A stretch of 64,000 nt of DNA from Streptomyces atroolivaceus. GTDB lineage: Bacteria; Actinomycetota; Actinomycetes; Streptomycetales; Streptomycetaceae. The notes beneath the pieces are model-generated. The model did no database searches and had not been told where the DNA came from. It saw nothing but the letters and a program-made list of their open reading frames with translations. The stretch spans positions 62,001 to 126,000 of the forward strand of contig NZ_JNXG01000018.1 in NCBI RefSeq assembly GCF_000717025.1. The letters run 5' to 3'. This document shows positions 27,148-35,088 of this stretch, one piece after another. Position 1 is the stretch's first letter. Every line of letters starts with the position of its first letter. The position numbers were made by a program, and so were the translations under genes.

Positions 27148-27895
27148 CCAGCCCCCGGCAGGCCGGCGCACCGTCGTCGTCACCGGAGCGGGCCGTGGCC
27201 TGGGACTGGCCATGGCCCGCCGGGCGGGCACCGACGGCTTCCGTGTCGTCCTCGCCGAGCTGGAACGGGCGCGGGGGGAGCACGCCGCCGCCGGCCTGCG
27301 CGCGGAGGGCCTCGACGCCCACTTCGTACGCTGCGACGTCGCCGACCCCGCCTCGGTGGAGGCGCTCGCCGACGCCGTACGTGAACTGGGCCCGCTGTAC
27401 GGCCTGGTCAACAACGCGGCACTCGCCAACGGTGTCGGCGGCAAGGAGTTCCAGGACATCGACGTCGAGGTGTGGGACAGGCTGATGGCGGTCAACGCCC
27501 GCAGCCCCTGGCTGGTGTCGAAGGCCCTGTACCCCCTTCTCACCGGGCCCGGCCGCATCGTCAACCTCGCCTCGGACGCAGCGCTGTACGGCTCCCCGCG
27601 CCTCGCCCACTACATCGCCTCCAAGGGCGCCGTCATCGCGCTGACCCGCGCCATGGCACGCGAACTCGGCGAGAAGGGGATCACCGTCAACGCGGTGGCC
27701 CCGGGACTCACGGAGGGGGAGGCGACCGAGACCGTGCCCGCGGAGCGGCACGACCTCTACCGCGTGAACAGGGCCATCTCCCGGCCGCAGCAGCCGGACG
27801 ACCTCATCGGGATCGTCTCCTTCCTGCTCGGCGAGGAATCCCGCTATCTGACCGGACAGGTGATCGCCGTCAACGGCGGCTTCACCATGAACTGA
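27140..27895 (+). CDS. SDR-family oxidoreductase, catalytically complete
   Basis: A 251-residue short-chain dehydrogenase. The cofactor loop is TGAGRGLGLAMA, then NNAAL, a catalytic serine in NLASDAA and Y-I-A-S-K for Tyr/Lys. The ending YLTGQVIAVNGGFTMN is standard. It should oxidise or reduce an alcohol/ketone intermediate, or dehydrogenate a ring dihydrodiol made by the Rieske oxygenase. GTG 27140 lies inside the end of the cupin gene; no better start is available. Confidence 0.9.
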   Translation: MADQPPAGRRTVVVTGAGRGLGLAMARRAGTDGFRVVLAELERARGEHAAAGLRAEGLDAHFVRCDVADPASVEALADAVRELGPLYGLVNNAALANGVGGKEFQDIDVEVWDRLMAVNARSPWLVSKALYPLLTGPGRIVNLASDAALYGSPRLAHYIASKGAVIALTRAMARELGEKGITVNAVAPGLTEGEATETVPAERHDLYRVNRAISRPQQPDDLIGIVSFLLGEESRYLTGQVIAVNGGFTMN

Positions 27896-27914
27896 ACCGC
27901 AGGAGATACGAGTT

Positions 27915-28703
27915 ATGGATCTGGGCCTCGCCGACCGCACCATCGTGGTCACCGGCGGCAGCTCGGGCGTCGGCCTGGCCACGGTCCGCGCCCTGCTCGA
28001 CGAGGGCGCCCGCGTCGCCACCTGCGGCCGCGACGCCGACCGGCTGGCAAAGGCGGCCGCCGGCCTCGGCGCCGGCAGCGACCGACTGCTGACCGGCGTG
28101 TGCGACGTACGGAACGCCGACGCCGTGAGCGACTTCGTCCGGCGTACCGCCGAGGAGTTCGGCGGCATCGACGGACTGGTCAACAACGCCGGACAGTCCC
28201 GGATGAAGGGGCTCGACGACTCCACCGCCGAGGACTGGCGTGACGAACTGGAGCTCAAGTTCGCCGGGGTACTGAACCCCCTCCAGGCGGCGCGCCCTCA
28301 CCTCGCCGCGTCCGGAGCGGCGAGCGTCGTCAACATCAACGCGGTCCTGGCCAAGCAGCCCGAGACCCGGCTGATCACGACGAGTGCCGCGCGCGCCGGC
28401 ATCCTCAACCTCTCCAAGTCCCTGTCCGTCGAGCTCGCCGGCGACGGCATCCGGGTCAACTCCGTCTGCCTCGGACTCGTCGACACCGGCCAGTGGACCC
28501 GCCGCCACGCGTCCTCGGACTCCGGCCTGACGTACGAGGAGTGGCAGGCGGAACTCGCCGAGGACCGGGGCATCGCGCTCGGCCGCCTCGGCCGGGCCGA
28601 GGAGGTCGCGTACGCCGTCGTCACCCTGCTCTCGCCCCGCGCCTCCTACATCACCGGCACCAGCATCGACGTCTGCGGCGGCGTCGGCCGCTCCATCCTC
28701 TGA
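27915..28703 (+). CDS. SDR-family protein with altered catalytic residues
   Basis: A 262-residue short-chain dehydrogenase fold. The cofactor loop TGGSSGVGLATV and NNAGQSRMKG are intact. The usual catalytic Ser/Tyr/Lys are not: the serine strand reads VVNINAVL and the Tyr-x-x-x-Lys position reads T156-S-A-A-R160. Either the chemistry differs or it is a non-catalytic partner. AGGAG precedes ATG 27915. The end RSIL lies 9 bp before the TPP-enzyme gene. Confidence 0.88.
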   Translation: MDLGLADRTIVVTGGSSGVGLATVRALLDEGARVATCGRDADRLAKAAAGLGAGSDRLLTGVCDVRNADAVSDFVRRTAEEFGGIDGLVNNAGQSRMKGLDDSTAEDWRDELELKFAGVLNPLQAARPHLAASGAASVVNINAVLAKQPETRLITTSAARAGILNLSKSLSVELAGDGIRVNSVCLGLVDTGQWTRRHASSDSGLTYEEWQAELAEDRGIALGRLGRAEEVAYAVVTLLSPRASYITGTSIDVCGGVGRSIL

Positions 28704-28712
28704 GGAGACACC

Positions 28713-30338
28713 ATGCGTCACGACAACGGAGGCGATCTCCTCGTCACCGTCCTGCGCGAACTCGGCATCGACACCGTCTTCGGCATCGTCAGCGTCCACA
28801 ACCTGCCGCTCGTCGAAGCCGTCGACCGTGAACTGCGGTTCGTACCCGTGCGGCACGAGGCATCCGCGGTCAACGCCGCCGACGCCTACGGCCGTGCCCG
28901 GGGCGGTCTCGGCTGCGCCCTGACCTCGACCGGCACCGGCGCGGGCAACGCGGCGGGCTCACTGATAGAGGCGCTCAGCGCGGGGACTTCCGTACTGCAC
29001 GTCACCGGCCAGGTGGAAAGCGAATTCCTCGGCAGCGGCCGGGGGTTCATCCACGAGACCAAGGACCAGCTCGGCATGCTGAAGGCCGTCTCCGCGTACG
29101 CGGCGAGCGTGCCGGACGCCGGGCAGGCAGGCAGGATCCTGCGCGAGGCGGCCCGTTCGGCGCTGGCCGCACCGGGGGGTCCCGCCAGCGTGGAGTGGCC
29201 CATCGACCTCCAGTACGCGGCGCAGACCGACGAACCCGTCGAGTACGCGGCGCCCGCCCCCGTCGTTCCCGCACAGGGTGAACTCGCCGCCGCCGGGGCC
29301 CTTCTGGCCTCCGCGCGACGCCCGCTCGTCTGGGCCGGCGGTGGCGCGAACACCGCCCGCGGCGAGCTGGCCCGGCTGCTGGAGGCGACCGGCGCCGGAC
29401 TGATCACCTCGAACTCCGGCCGGGGCAGCGTGCCCGAGGACCACGAGCAGGTCATCGGTAACTTCGCCACCACACCTGCCGTGCGCGCCCTGATCGAGGA
29501 CGCGGACGTCCTGCTGACCATCGGCACGCACTTCCGGTCGAACGAGACCGCGGACTACACCCTGGAACTCCCCGCCGCCCACATCCAGATCGATGTCGAC
29601 GCGGCTGCCCTCGGCAGGGTCCACCCGGTCACCCACGCGCTGCACGGTGATGCGGCGGGCACCCTGGCAGCCCTGCTGCCGCACGCCGCGACCGCCGAAC
29701 CCGGCTGGACGGACCGCGTCGGCGCCGTACGCACCGAAGTGCGCGCGATCCTGCACGACAACATCGGACCGCAGGCCGCGATCTGCGACGCGATCCGCGC
29801 CGCTCTTCCCCGTGAGGCCGTCGTCGCACGCGACGTCACCATCCCCTCCAGCAGCTGGGGCAACCGGCTCCTCGAGATGTACGACCCGAAGGACAACGTC
29901 TTCCCGCGCGGCGGCGGCATCGGGCAAGGGCTGGGCATGGGCATCGGCGCGGCGCTCGCGAGGCCCGGCGCGCCCACCGTCGTGATCGCGGGCGACGGCG
30001 GACTCGCCGTCCACCTCGGCGAGCTCCTCACCCTCGCCCAGGAGCGGCCCCGGCTGACCCTGATCGTCTTCAACGACGGCGGCTACGGGGTCCTGCGCAA
30101 CATGCAGGACCACCACAGCGAGCGCCGTTCGGGTGTCGACCTGACCACCCCGGACTTCGGGCTGCTGGCCCGCGCCTGCGGGCTGCCGTACGCGCGCATC
30201 GCGGCGGAGGAGCACGCGGGACCGGTTCTCGGCGACGCCATCGCCTCGGACGGCCCCACGCTCGTCGAGGTCGACCTGGGCGCCCTCGGCCCGATGAAGT
30301 ACCCGTTCACCCCGCCCGTGAGGATCCCGGGCCAGTAG
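28713..30338 (+). CDS. Thiamine-diphosphate-dependent enzyme, acetolactate synthase-like
   Basis: A 541-residue protein with the three-domain IlvB layout. The N-terminal pyrimidine domain has the activating glutamate in RHEASAVNAADAYGR. The central domain has WAGGGANTARGE. The C-terminal diphosphate domain has AGDGG and NDGGYGVL as the Mg-binding motif. The superfamily includes acetolactate synthases, 2-oxoacid decarboxylases and hydroxyacyl lyases. The operon context suggests decarboxylation or lyase cleavage of an oxoacid from ring breakdown, which is inference. GAGGAGA precedes the ATG. Confidence 0.9.
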   Translation: MRHDNGGDLLVTVLRELGIDTVFGIVSVHNLPLVEAVDRELRFVPVRHEASAVNAADAYGRARGGLGCALTSTGTGAGNAAGSLIEALSAGTSVLHVTGQVESEFLGSGRGFIHETKDQLGMLKAVSAYAASVPDAGQAGRILREAARSALAAPGGPASVEWPIDLQYAAQTDEPVEYAAPAPVVPAQGELAAAGALLASARRPLVWAGGGANTARGELARLLEATGAGLITSNSGRGSVPEDHEQVIGNFATTPAVRALIEDADVLLTIGTHFRSNETADYTLELPAAHIQIDVDAAALGRVHPVTHALHGDAAGTLAALLPHAATAEPGWTDRVGAVRTEVRAILHDNIGPQAAICDAIRAALPREAVVARDVTIPSSSWGNRLLEMYDPKDNVFPRGGGIGQGLGMGIGAALARPGAPTVVIAGDGGLAVHLGELLTLAQERPRLTLIVFNDGGYGVLRNMQDHHSERRSGVDLTTPDFGLLARACGLPYARIAAEEHAGPVLGDAIASDGPTLVEVDLGALGPMKYPFTPPVRIPGQ

Positions 30339-30376
30339 CCCGGCCGACCGAACTGCCGGCAAGGAGGCAACAGACC

Positions 30377-31312
30377 ATGAGCGAGGAATCGCTGCGGCTG
30401 ACCGTCCGTCGTATGACCTGGGAGGCCGAGGGCGTCCTGTCCGTCGAGCTGACCCATCCGGACGGCAAACCCCTGCCGTCCTGGACCCCCGGAGCGCACC
30501 TCGACGTCCACGCCGGCGGCCAGGTCCGCCAGTACAGCCTGTGCGGCGACCCGCACACCCCGGACGTCTACCGCATCGGCGTGCTCAACGAGCCCGCCTC
30601 ACGGGGCGGTTCACGTTTCGTGCACACCCAGCTGCGACCCGGCCAGCAGATCACGGTCTCCGAGCCGCGTAACCACTTCGCGCTGGAGGACGTTGGGTCC
30701 TACGTGTTCGTCGCGGGCGGAATCGGGATCACCCCGTTGCTCTCGATGGCCCGGGAGGCGGCCCGCCGGGGAGCCGAGTGGCGCATGGTCTACGGCGGCA
30801 GGAGCCGCGCGTCGATGGCGTTCACCGGCGAGCTCGAGGCGCTCGGGGGTGACGTCACGCTCGTCCCGCAGGACGAGCACGGTCACATCGACCTGGACTC
30901 CGTGCTCTCCGAGCTGCCCGAGGGCGCCCTGGTGTACTCGTGCGGCCCCGAACCGCTGCTCGCGGCCGTCGAACAGCGCTGCCCCGGGGACCGGCTGCGC
31001 CTGGAGCGCTTCGCCGCGCCGGCGGTGGAACGCACCGGTGACGACGAGGCCTTCGAGGTCGAATGCCGTACCTCGGGGACGACGTTCACCGTCGGCGCCG
31101 GAACCTCCGTCCTGGAGGCCGCGGAAGGCGCGGGGCTCACCGTCGACAACTCGTGCCGCGACGGGATCTGCGGCTCCTGCGAGACCCGGGTGCTCGAAGG
31201 AACCCCCGACCACCGCGACTTCCTGCTCAGCGAGGCCGAACGGGCAGCGGGCACCACGATGATGATCTGCGTCTCACGGTGTGCCTCCGGCCGGCTCGTC
31301 CTCGACCTGTGA
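30377..31312 (+). CDS. PDR/VanB-type oxygenase reductase (flavin, NAD, plant-type 2Fe-2S)
   Basis: A 311-residue electron-transfer component with the layout of phthalate dioxygenase reductase. The flavin site is R51-QYSL, the NAD domain has GGIGITPLLSMA and YSCGPEPLL, and the C-terminal ferredoxin domain has cysteines 260, 265, 268 and 298. It should take electrons from NAD(P)H and reduce the Rieske oxygenase encoded two genes downstream. AGGAGG lies 8-10 bp before ATG. Confidence 0.94.
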   Translation: MSEESLRLTVRRMTWEAEGVLSVELTHPDGKPLPSWTPGAHLDVHAGGQVRQYSLCGDPHTPDVYRIGVLNEPASRGGSRFVHTQLRPGQQITVSEPRNHFALEDVGSYVFVAGGIGITPLLSMAREAARRGAEWRMVYGGRSRASMAFTGELEALGGDVTLVPQDEHGHIDLDSVLSELPEGALVYSCGPEPLLAAVEQRCPGDRLRLERFAAPAVERTGDDEAFEVECRTSGTTFTVGAGTSVLEAAEGAGLTVDNSCRDGICGSCETRVLEGTPDHRDFLLSEAERAAGTTMMICVSRCASGRLVLDL

Positions 31313-31341
31313 CACCTTCCCCCGCACTCTCAGGAGAGACC

Positions 31342-31566
31342 GTGACCGACACCTGGCCGTACCTGGACGTCCACCAGTCCCGTACCCACGAGCCCACCCC
31401 GTACGAGTACGAACTCGCCGCCACCCTCGAAGAGGTCTTCACCCGCGAGGGCCACGAGCTCGCCGACGTCGTGCGCGGGCTCAACGCCCGCCAGGTCCAC
31501 GCCGCCGACGGCAGCCCGTGGACCGAGGAGTCCTTCCGCGCCGAGATGAACCGACTGGGAGCCTGA
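31342..31566 (+). CDS. 74-residue protein with recombinase-like helix-turn-helix
   Basis: A small acidic protein starting at GTG 31342 with CAGGAGAG upstream. The second half (TLEEVFTREGHELADVVRGLNARQVHAADGSPWTEESFRAEMNRL in outline) resembles the helix-turn-helix of serine-recombinase C-terminal domains, where a resolvase motif NARG-x-W-T is seen. It is placed between the reductase and oxygenase genes, 2 bp before the latter. It is too short to be a recombinase. It may be a regulator or an accessory subunit. Confidence 0.75.
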   Translation: MTDTWPYLDVHQSRTHEPTPYEYELAATLEEVFTREGHELADVVRGLNARQVHAADGSPWTEESFRAEMNRLGA

Positions 31567-31568
31567 CC

Positions 31569-32585
31569 ATGACGCTGTCGTCCTCCGCCACCGCGGACCA
31601 CATCTACGCCACCGGCCTGCGCAACCAGTGGCACCCGGTCGTCCCCTCACACTTCGTCGCCCCGGGCGCGATGCGCAAGGTGACCGCGCTCGGCGAGCAG
31701 TGGCTGCTGTTCCGGCGCTCCGACGGTGCCCTGTCCATGCTCGCCGACCGCTGTCCGCACCGCGGCGCACCCCTGTCGCTCGGCAAGCACCTCGGCGACC
31801 GGGTCGCCTGCTGGTACCACGGCGTGGAGGTCGAGTCCGACGGCACCGTCTCCTCCGTCCCCGGGCTACCCGGCTGCAGCCTGGAGGGCAAGAAACTGGT
31901 GACCTCGCTGCCGGTGCGCGAGGTCGCGGGCGCGATCCTCGCCTACTTCGGGGACGAGGAACACCCCGAGCCCGCCGAACTGACGCTCCCTGACCCGCTG
32001 ACCGACCCCGAGGTGGACGCCTTCCTCTGCTACGCGGAGTGGGACGCGCCTTGGCGGTACGCGGTGGAGAACCTGCTCGACCCCATGCACGGCGCGTTCC
32101 TGCACCACGACTCGCACACCATGTTCGACGGCGACACGACGGCCAAGTTCCGCATCCGGGAGACCGCCCGCGGCTACTTCTTCGAGAAGACCGACCAGCG
32201 CGGCGTCAACTTCGACTGGGTCGAGCTCTGCCGCACCGGAGTGGACTGGGTCGACCTCTCCATCCCGTACCCGCCGTCGGCCGGCCCCGGCGGTCCGTTC
32301 GGCATCGTCGGCATGGTCTGCCCCGTGGACGAGCAGCGCAGTGGCGTCTTCTTCTGGCGCTACCGCAGGGTCCAGGACTGGCAGCGCGCGTCCTGGCGCT
32401 TCCTGTACCGGACGCTGATCGAGCAGCGTCACTGGGACGTCCTGGAGCAGGACCGCGTCATGCTGGAGGCCATGCCGGCCGATGCCGACCAGCGGGAGAA
32501 CCTCTACCAGCACGACCTGGGCGTGGTGCGGCTGCGCCGGCTCTACCGCGCGGCGGCCGAGGCCCAGTCGACGGCCGGGGCCTGA
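31569..32585 (+). CDS. Rieske 2Fe-2S aromatic ring-hydroxylating oxygenase, alpha subunit
   Basis: A 338-residue terminal oxygenase. The Rieske centre is C62-P-H64 with C81-W-Y-H84. The mononuclear iron site is N168/D171/H174/H179 (ENLLDPMHGAFLHH). The length and absence of a beta-subunit gene place it with the phthalate-dioxygenase/VanA-type homomeric oxygenases, which hydroxylate rings or remove O- and N-methyl groups. It works with the PDR/VanB reductase two genes upstream. It is the last gene of the operon. Confidence 0.93.
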   Translation: MTLSSSATADHIYATGLRNQWHPVVPSHFVAPGAMRKVTALGEQWLLFRRSDGALSMLADRCPHRGAPLSLGKHLGDRVACWYHGVEVESDGTVSSVPGLPGCSLEGKKLVTSLPVREVAGAILAYFGDEEHPEPAELTLPDPLTDPEVDAFLCYAEWDAPWRYAVENLLDPMHGAFLHHDSHTMFDGDTTAKFRIRETARGYFFEKTDQRGVNFDWVELCRTGVDWVDLSIPYPPSAGPGGPFGIVGMVCPVDEQRSGVFFWRYRRVQDWQRASWRFLYRTLIEQRHWDVLEQDRVMLEAMPADADQRENLYQHDLGVVRLRRLYRAAAEAQSTAGA

Positions 32586-32726
32586 AGGACACACCGCACG
32601 GAGACGTTCACCGGGGGAGAGGGCCCGAGGCAGCGGTACGGCCTCCGGCCCTCCTCGCGCGTGCGGACGTCTCCTCGCCTGGGTCGTGGGACGCCCGTCC
32701 GGGGCCTCGGGGTGGTCGCCGCCGGG

Positions 32727-33254
32727 TCAACCCCGTTCAGCTGCGGTGGCGGCGAGACCGTTGCCCGACCGCTCCCGCTCCAGGTGTGTGTGGACACGGC
32801 GCAGGAGGGAGGAGAACCGGTCCCGCTCCTCGTGGGTCAGAGGAGCGAGGAGGTCCGCCTCGGTGGCGGACACATCCGTGTTGAGCCGTGCCAGGGCACG
32901 TCTGCCCGCAGGCGTCAGGGCCACTTCGATGCGGCGGCGGTCGGAGGGGTCCCGGGCGCAGTCCACGTAGCCGGCCGCGTCCAGGTCGGTGACGGTCCTG
33001 GTCAGATCGCTCTGGTTCATGTCCAGCCGTGAGGCGAGTTCGCCCTTGGACAGCCGGCCGGCGTCGTCCAGCATGGCCATGATGGTCAGGTGCCACAGCC
33101 GCAGCCCGTGGGCGGTCAGCGCGTCGGTGAGCCTGCGGCGCGCGGCCTTGCCGGTCGCGTACATGAGGTAGGCGTTGAGGTCCAGCACGCTCGGCGGAGT
33201 CACACCCGCGGTCAAGGGCTCGTGAGCCGTCCCCGGGGAGCTCTGCTGCCGCAC
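32727..33254 (-). CDS. MarR-family transcriptional regulator
   Basis: A winged-helix regulator of about 175 residues. The recognition region is LSKGELASRLDMNQSDLTRTVTDLDAAGYV, followed by the wing RDPSDRRRIEVALTPAG. GTG 33254 has GGAAGG 3 bp upstream; an upstream GTG at 33350 adds 32 low-complexity residues and cannot be excluded. It converges on the catabolic operon and is divergent from the N-monooxygenase gene, so it could regulate either one. Confidence 0.85.
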   Translation of the reverse strand: MRQQSSPGTAHEPLTAGVTPPSVLDLNAYLMYATGKAARRRLTDALTAHGLRLWHLTIMAMLDDAGRLSKGELASRLDMNQSDLTRTVTDLDAAGYVDCARDPSDRRRIEVALTPAGRRALARLNTDVSATEADLLAPLTHEERDRFSSLLRRVHTHLERERSGNGLAATAAERG

Positions 33255-33455
33255 GGTCCTTCCTGACTCCTCGGCGAGACGGGCGGCCGATTCGTTCCAG
33301 GTCCTCCCGCGCGCGTGGTCCGCTCCTTGCCGCGTCACCACGCGCACCACGTCCTGTGCGGAGTGCGGGAGAGCCCTAAGGCCCAGGCGCCCCGGGTCCG
33401 GTAGCCGGACATGACGACCCGCACGGGCTCCTCCTCCGAATGGCGACGAACAATA

Positions 33456-33480
33456 CTTAGTAAAGCAAGCCTAACCTAAG
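33456..33480. promoter_or_regulatory. Iron box 1 (DmdR1/IdeR-type)
   Basis: CTTAG...GCCTAACCTAAG on the plus strand; the complement reads CTTAGGTTAGGC, matching one full arm of the TTAGGTTAGGCTAACCTAA consensus. The other arm (TTAGTAAAGC) is degenerate. Confidence 0.7.
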
Positions 33481-33551
33481 CGTGCAATGCCTGTGGCTGC
33501 GGGGGAAGTTGACGGGTGCTCGCCCGCGTCGTGTCGACAGCGCGGGTGAGA

Positions 33552-33570
33552 TGAGGTTAGCTTTACCTAA
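33552..33570. promoter_or_regulatory. Iron box 2 (DmdR1/IdeR-type)
   Basis: TGAGGTTAGCTTTACCTAA matches the 19-bp consensus at most positions, with both arms recognisable. It is 88 bp before the monooxygenase ATG. Repression by iron-loaded DmdR1 is the expected control. Confidence 0.8.
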
Positions 33571-33657
33571 GTTTCCGCCGACTGCCGCTCAGTCGGTGTG
33601 CCTCGTTCCCTTTTCCCCACGTCCGCAAAGCGGCTGCCCCCGCACGATGGGAGTGAC

Positions 33658-35016
33658 ATGTCACCGGCTTCACCCGACGATGTTCCACCGGTTCACGACC
33701 TCATAGGAATCGGCTTCGGACCATCCAATGTGGCCATGGCGATCGCGCTCACCGAGCGCAACTCACGCGTCGGCAGGCAGCAGGCCGTCACCGCTCACTT
33801 CTTCGAGAGACAACCGCGCTTCGGCTGGCATCGCGGGATGCTGATCGACGACGCCACGATGCAGGTGTCCTTCCTCAAGGACCTGGTGACGCTGCGGAAC
33901 CCGTCGAGCGAGTTCAGCTTCCTGTGCTACCTGCAGAGCGAGGGGCGCCTGGTCGACTTCGTCAACGGCAAGAGCCTCTTCCCGCTGCGGGTCGAGTTCC
34001 ACGACTACTTCGAGTGGGCCGCCGCCAAGGTGGACGACATGGTGTCCTACGGCCACGAGGTCATCGACGTCCGTCCGGTCGTGCTCGACGGTGTCGTGGA
34101 GTACGTGGACGTGACCTCCCGTTCGGGATCGGAGGTCGTGGTCCACAGGGCGCGCAACCTCGTGATCGGCACGGGCCTGCGGCCGCAGATGCCCGACGGC
34201 GTCGAGCGTACGGACCGCGTGTGGCACACGTCCGACCTGCTGGCCCGGGTGGAGGGCCTCGACGGGGCCGAGCCCCCGTCCCGCTTCGTCGTGGTCGGGG
34301 CCGGTCAGAGCGCCGCCGAGAACGTGGCGTACCTCCACCGCCGCTTCCCCGAGGCCGAGGTCTGTGCGGTGTTCTCCCGTTACGGCTACAGCCCCGCCGA
34401 CGACAGCGGATTCGCCAACCGGATCTTCGACCCGGACGCGGTCGACGAGTACTTCACCGCCCCGGACGAGACCAAGCGCAAACTGATGGGCTATCACGGG
34501 AACACCAACTACGCCGTGGTGGACATCGACCTCATCGACGACCTCTACCGCACGGCGTACCAGGAGAAGGTCCTCGGGACGGAGCGCCTGCGGTTCCTCA
34601 ACGTCTCACGGGTGGTCGGCGCCGTCGAGACGCCGGACAGGGTCCGCACCACGGTCGAGTCGCTGGTCACCGGGGAGCGCACGACGCTGGACGCCGACGT
34701 GGTCGTCTACGCCACCGGCTACCTGCCCGCCGACGCCCTCGGGCTCCTCGGTGAGGTCGGGGAGCGCTGCCGTCTCGACGCCCAGGGCCGGGTCCGTGTC
34801 GAGCGCGACTACCGGGTGGCGACAGATCCCGGTATGCGGTGCGGCGTCTATCTGCAGGGCGGCACGGAGCACACCCACGGCATCACGTCGTCCCTGCTGT
34901 CGAACACGGCGATCAGGGTCGGTGAGATCCTCGACTCGATCGTCGGGCGCGGGCAGAACGACGCGTCCGGCCGGCCTCGCGACGTGGTGGACGACGAGAT
35001 CAGCACTCCGCTCTGA
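33658..35016 (+). CDS. L-ornithine N5 / L-lysine N6 monooxygenase
   Basis: A 452-residue class B flavin N-monooxygenase. The FAD loop is GIGFGPSN, the substrate/FAD region has GWHRGMLIDDATMQVSFLKD, the NADPH loop is VVGAGQSAAEN, and the ATGY motif is present at VVYATGY. These enzymes make N-hydroxyornithine or N-hydroxylysine for hydroxamate siderophores. Two iron boxes upstream support an iron-starvation role. ATG 33658 has GGGAG 6 bp upstream. Unusually, no NRPS, acyltransferase or siderophore transporter lies nearby, so it may serve a pathway encoded elsewhere. Confidence 0.93.
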   Translation: MSPASPDDVPPVHDLIGIGFGPSNVAMAIALTERNSRVGRQQAVTAHFFERQPRFGWHRGMLIDDATMQVSFLKDLVTLRNPSSEFSFLCYLQSEGRLVDFVNGKSLFPLRVEFHDYFEWAAAKVDDMVSYGHEVIDVRPVVLDGVVEYVDVTSRSGSEVVVHRARNLVIGTGLRPQMPDGVERTDRVWHTSDLLARVEGLDGAEPPSRFVVVGAGQSAAENVAYLHRRFPEAEVCAVFSRYGYSPADDSGFANRIFDPDAVDEYFTAPDETKRKLMGYHGNTNYAVVDIDLIDDLYRTAYQEKVLGTERLRFLNVSRVVGAVETPDRVRTTVESLVTGERTTLDADVVVYATGYLPADALGLLGEVGERCRLDAQGRVRVERDYRVATDPGMRCGVYLQGGTEHTHGITSSLLSNTAIRVGEILDSIVGRGQNDASGRPRDVVDDEISTPL

Positions 35017-35049
35017 GGCGGCTCCCTCCGCCCGGCCGCCGGCGGCGGG

Positions 35050-35080
35050 CCCGGCCCGTCGACTCCGTCATCGGGCCGGG
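35050..35080. terminator. Bidirectional hairpin terminator
   Basis: CCCGGCCCG (35050-35058) pairs perfectly with CGGGCCGGG (35072-35080), between the convergent monooxygenase and FprB-like genes. Confidence 0.7.
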
Positions 35081-35088
35081 CGGGGTGT

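Larger units (their letters stand above)
33255..33657. other. 403-bp divergent regulatory region with two iron boxes
   Basis: This separates the second MarR gene from the N-monooxygenase. It contains two DmdR/IdeR-like sequences, listed separately. I see no gene in it. Confidence 0.6.

Noticed and set aside
31342..31566. Fragment of a serine recombinase (mobile-element remnant)
   Set aside because: It has its own ribosome binding site, a coherent 74-codon frame and tight operon spacing, so it looks like a maintained gene rather than a relic.
20136..32585. Catabolic cluster as a recently acquired island
   Set aside because: No integrase, transposase, tRNA or direct repeats are seen at the edges, and codon bias looks like that of the neighbours.
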